From Clostridiales bacterium (lineage in GTDB: Bacteria; Bacillota; Clostridia; Oscillospirales; Oscillospiraceae), in assembly GCA_021203685.1 (NCBI GenBank), contig JAJQAS010000048.1, forward strand, positions 1 through 8,658: a stretch of DNA of 8,658 nucleotides, in the 5' to 3' direction. Position numbers and translations under genes: made by a program. This document shows positions 6,413 to 8,658 of this stretch, in pieces; the stretch's first letter is position 1; every line of letters starts with the position of its first letter. The notes below the pieces were generated by a model that worked only from the letters and a program-made list of their open reading frames with translations, was not told the origin of the DNA and did no database searches.

Positions 6413-7426
6413 TTAATCATTGTCTGCCAACCCCGTTAATGCAAGATATTCCTCGTCAGAAATGCGGTCAAACCATTGCAGTCCGGTCAGCTCCAGGTTC
6501 GTATTGATGGAAATATGGGCAAACTCCGTATCTGCGCTGCCTCCATGCCAGTGCATAACCCCAGGCGGACAGAAGACAACATCTCCAGGATATAATACCT
6601 GCACAGGCTCTCCCTCAATCTGGTGATAACCCACTCCATCCGTTACAATCAGAATCTGGCCACCTTCGTGTATGTGCCAGTTATTGATTACACCCTGCTC
6701 AAACACAACATAATGCAGTTCCGGGGTACCTGCCACGTTATTGCTTCCTATCAGGGAAGACACATAGACCGGGCCGCTGAACGTGGAAAGGGTGGAAGAG
6801 TTCTGCGCCCGCTGGAACATAAACGCATTATCCTCTGTCACAGTACGCCCTGTGTATTCCACTGCTTCCAGGTTCTCATATTCTTCCGCTGTTACCGGTT
6901 CTTCCGCATCAGCATTTCCCGCAGAAACATAGTCTGAATCCCAGATCACGATCTGTGAAAACCAGCTATCCGGCGCGGCTCCATGCCAATGCCTGACGCC
7001 CTCGGCGCATTCAATTACGTCTCCTTTCCGGATAATCTGAGCTGGCTATCCTTCCTCTTGGTAATAGCCGACACCGCCCGTAACCAGAATCACCATTCCT
7101 CCATGGCTGTGCCAGTTGCTTCGCGCACCTGGTTCAAAGGTGATATGATTTGTGTCCGGAAAATTGTAAACATCATCATTTGTAATCATGGAACTGATGT
7201 AAACCGTTCCTGTAAAAGAACTGGAATTGATCTCCATTCCAAGCGGAAAATCCAGTTCGCTGCTGTCTATGACAACACCGGACACATTTGTGTTTAATTG
7301 TTCTGATTCCTCAATGCTGCTGTTTTCATCTATCTCTGCGGATGTCTGCGCCTGGTCTGCGGCTTCGCCACAGGCCGTCAGCAGCAAACATAACAGAAAT
7401 AGTAGCGATAAAATATTCTTCTTCAT
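6413..7426 (-). pseudogene. Two-cupin lipoprotein, split by in-frame TAG
   Basis: The intact gene would encode 337 residues. It starts with a lipoprotein signal (MKKN, hydrophobic core, lipobox LTAC with Cys19). Two cupin domains follow. The first has SNWHSHGG and, after the break, RHWHGAAP; the second has NNWHIHEGGQ and MHWHGGSA. Each pair gives the H-x-H ... H ligands of a metal-binding cupin. Codon 127 is TAG (7046-7048), lying inside the first cupin. Downstream the frame is open and family-like (PAQIIRKGDVIECAEGV) to TAA at 6413. The ancestral residue was probably Lys, Glu or Gln, one base from TAG; the second domain has Glu at the aligned place (QIEGEPVQVL). The 126-residue product would lack half of cupin 1 and all of cupin 2. 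GGAAAA precedes the ATG at 7426, 11 bp after the 57-aa ORF. Enzyme or binding role unknown; the location would be outside the membrane. Confidence 0.87.
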
Positions 7427-7437
7427 AAGAGTTTTCC

Positions 7438-7611
7438 CTATTGAACACGAAAGCCAAGATCAACCAGATCATATATTCGCTCCCACATTTTTGTGTAATC
7501 TGAGCAAATTATCTTTTCATATCCTTTTTCCGGATGTAAGGATAGCGAATTATATTTTCCTGAAACCCAGAATGCAAACTCTTTTAAGTTACTTTCGACT
7601 GATTTTCTCAT
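7438..7611 (-). CDS. Small conserved-looking ORF, 57 aa
   Basis: A 57-residue reading frame sits exactly between the aldo/keto reductase and the cupin lipoprotein. Its ATG at 7611 is preceded by AGAGGA (7621-7626), which begins right after the reductase stop codon (7627-7629), and it ends at TAG 7438-7440, 11 bp before the cupin start. The translation is protein-like, with aromatic and charged residues spaced as in a small helical protein: EFAFWVSGKYNSLSLHP, then IICSDYTKMWERIYDLVDLGF. It has no signal peptide or membrane segment and one cysteine. I do not recognise the family. The fit between ribosome site, spacing and frame argues that it is a real gene, translationally coupled to its neighbours, and easily missed because of its length. 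Confidence 0.65.
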   Translation of the reverse strand: MRKSVESNLKEFAFWVSGKYNSLSLHPEKGYEKIICSDYTKMWERIYDLVDLGFRVQ

Positions 7612-7626
7612 TTTGAGTTGTCCTCT

Positions 7627-8640
7627 CTACACCCTGTCTTCATTACAGATATCCGGGGCTGCTCCGTAAACCTGCGACATGGGAATACGCTCCAATATCT
7701 CATCCAAAGCTGCCACCTCTGCGGCAGACAGTTGTACCTGCGCGGCATTCAAATTTTCCGTCAGACGTTCCGGTTTCCGGGTGCCCGGTATCGGTACGAT
7801 ATACGGTTTCTTGCACAGCATCCATGCCAGGGAAATCTGAGCCGGGGTTGCATTCTTTTTCTCAGCGACATCCCGCAGCATTTCCAAAAGCTCCTGATTC
7901 CGCTTTATATTTTCCGGCTGATACTGCGGCATAAAAGTCCGGTAATCCTCATGACCGCCAAGCACAGAATTCTGGTCATACTTTCCGCTGAGGAAGCCGT
8001 TCGCCATTGGAGAAAAAGCCACATATCCTATGTTCAATTCCTCCAGAACAGGGAAGAGCGATTCATACCATCTGGCCATCATGGAATAACGATTCTGGAT
8101 GGCTGTCACCGGACAGACTGCATGGGCACGCCGTATGGTATCTTCCGTGACCTCAGACATCCCCCAGTGGGTAATTTTACCCTCCCGGATCAGATCTGCC
8201 ATAACACCGGCCACTTCCTCTATGGGAACCAGCGGGTCTTCTCTATGCTGATAATAAAGATCAATATGATCTGTTTTCAGCCGTTTCAAAGACCCTTCAA
8301 CAGAGGCCCGGATCGTTTCCGGCCGGGAATCCATCAGAAGCGAAAGCTTCACATTGCTGCTGTCCCAATCAAAACGTATTCCAAATTTCGTGGCAATCGC
8401 CACCTTGTTTCGATAAGGCTTCAGAGCTTCTCCCACCAGCTCCTCATTGTCATGCGGAGCCTCTCTGGTTCCATAAGTCTCTGCTGTGTCAAAAAACGTA
8501 CACCCCTGGTCTACCGCCTGTGCAATCAGTTCAATCATTTCTCTTTTGTCGGCAGGCGGACCATAAGCGTGTGTCATACCCATGCAGCCAAGGCCCACTG
8601 CCGACACTTTCAAATTTCTTCCGAGAATTCGTGTGTTCAT
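7627..8640 (-). CDS. Aldo/keto reductase (AKR11/YajO-like)
   Basis: A 337-residue aldo/keto reductase with the complete tetrad: Asp51 and Tyr56 (TFFDTAETYG), Lys85 (IATKFG) and His132 (LYYQHRED). The N-terminus ILGRNLKVSAVGLGCMGMTHAYG and the C-terminal coenzyme loop IVPIPGTRKPERLTENLNA place it in the bacterial branch of long reductases that act on aldehydes and small ketones, distinct from the shorter paralogue at 5463-6308. I chose the ATG at 8640, six bases after AGGAG (8647-8651), over a TTG two codons earlier. It is the first gene of the minus-strand run inside the window; any promoter or dedicated regulator lies beyond the right edge. The gene ends with TAG, showing that TAG serves as a normal stop here. 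Confidence 0.92.
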   Translation of the reverse strand: MNTRILGRNLKVSAVGLGCMGMTHAYGPPADKREMIELIAQAVDQGCTFFDTAETYGTREAPHDNEELVGEALKPYRNKVAIATKFGIRFDWDSSNVKLSLLMDSRPETIRASVEGSLKRLKTDHIDLYYQHREDPLVPIEEVAGVMADLIREGKITHWGMSEVTEDTIRRAHAVCPVTAIQNRYSMMARWYESLFPVLEELNIGYVAFSPMANGFLSGKYDQNSVLGGHEDYRTFMPQYQPENIKRNQELLEMLRDVAEKKNATPAQISLAWMLCKKPYIVPIPGTRKPERLTENLNAAQVQLSAAEVAALDEILERIPMSQVYGAAPDICNEDRV

Positions 8641-8658
8641 ATGCAACTCCTTTCAACT

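Noticed and set aside
6413..6949. Independent one-cupin gene starting at GTG
   Set aside because: The frame continues upstream with cupin sequence to the TAG at 7046, and no ribosome site precedes the GTG.
897..7426. Stop-codon reassignment or pyrrolysine-type recoding
   Set aside because: The interruptions use different stops (TAA, TAG), one lesion is an indel, and TAA, TAG and TGA all terminate intact genes in the window.

Overview
The window looks like a chromosomal stretch of an anaerobic Bacillota, most likely a Lachnospiraceae or related gut clostridium. The evidence is mid-range GC, strong AGGAGG-type ribosome sites, an HTH-plus-membrane regulator of clostridial type, and families common in such genomes: aldo/keto reductases, small flavodoxin-like oxidoreductases, a DUF4405 membrane protein and cupin lipoproteins. 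No rRNA, tRNA, CRISPR array or complete insertion sequence is visible.

Left end (1-720): remnant-rich sequence. It holds a cluster of TGCTAATAA-like repeats, a pair of competing hairpins one of which looks like a terminator, a 95-residue minus-strand gene whose N-terminus resembles small proteins of clostridial mobile elements, and on the plus strand the last 51 codons of a protein with no start, possibly a phage structural protein.

Middle left (720-1880): one plus-strand gene for an XRE-type HTH regulator with a membrane tail. It is cut by a single in-frame TAA at codon 172; the downstream half continues in the same frame without damage.

Right three quarters (about 1935-8640): a minus-strand, operon-like run read from right to left. 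The order is aldo/keto reductase, unannotated 57-residue ORF, two-cupin lipoprotein (broken by an in-frame TAG), second aldo/keto reductase, alpha/beta-hydrolase lipoprotein, NTF2/SnoaL-like protein, short flavodoxin-like protein, cysteine-motif flavoprotein, and DUF4405 membrane protein (frameshifted, and apparently missing its normal 3' end). Most gaps are 11-31 bp. The two larger ones hold a possible internal promoter/operator (6309-6412) and a hairpin (3398-3429).

Taken together the run reads as a redox and small-molecule modification locus: NAD(P)H-dependent carbonyl reduction, flavin-dependent electron transfer, an extracytoplasmic hydrolase, extracytoplasmic cupins and a membrane protein that may carry haem. 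The substrate cannot be read from sequence. The most notable observation is that three of the genes carry one fresh-looking lesion each (TAA, TAG, single-base indel) while both sides remain fully coding. All three stop codons also end apparently intact genes here, so recent decay or sequencing error is more likely than recoding.
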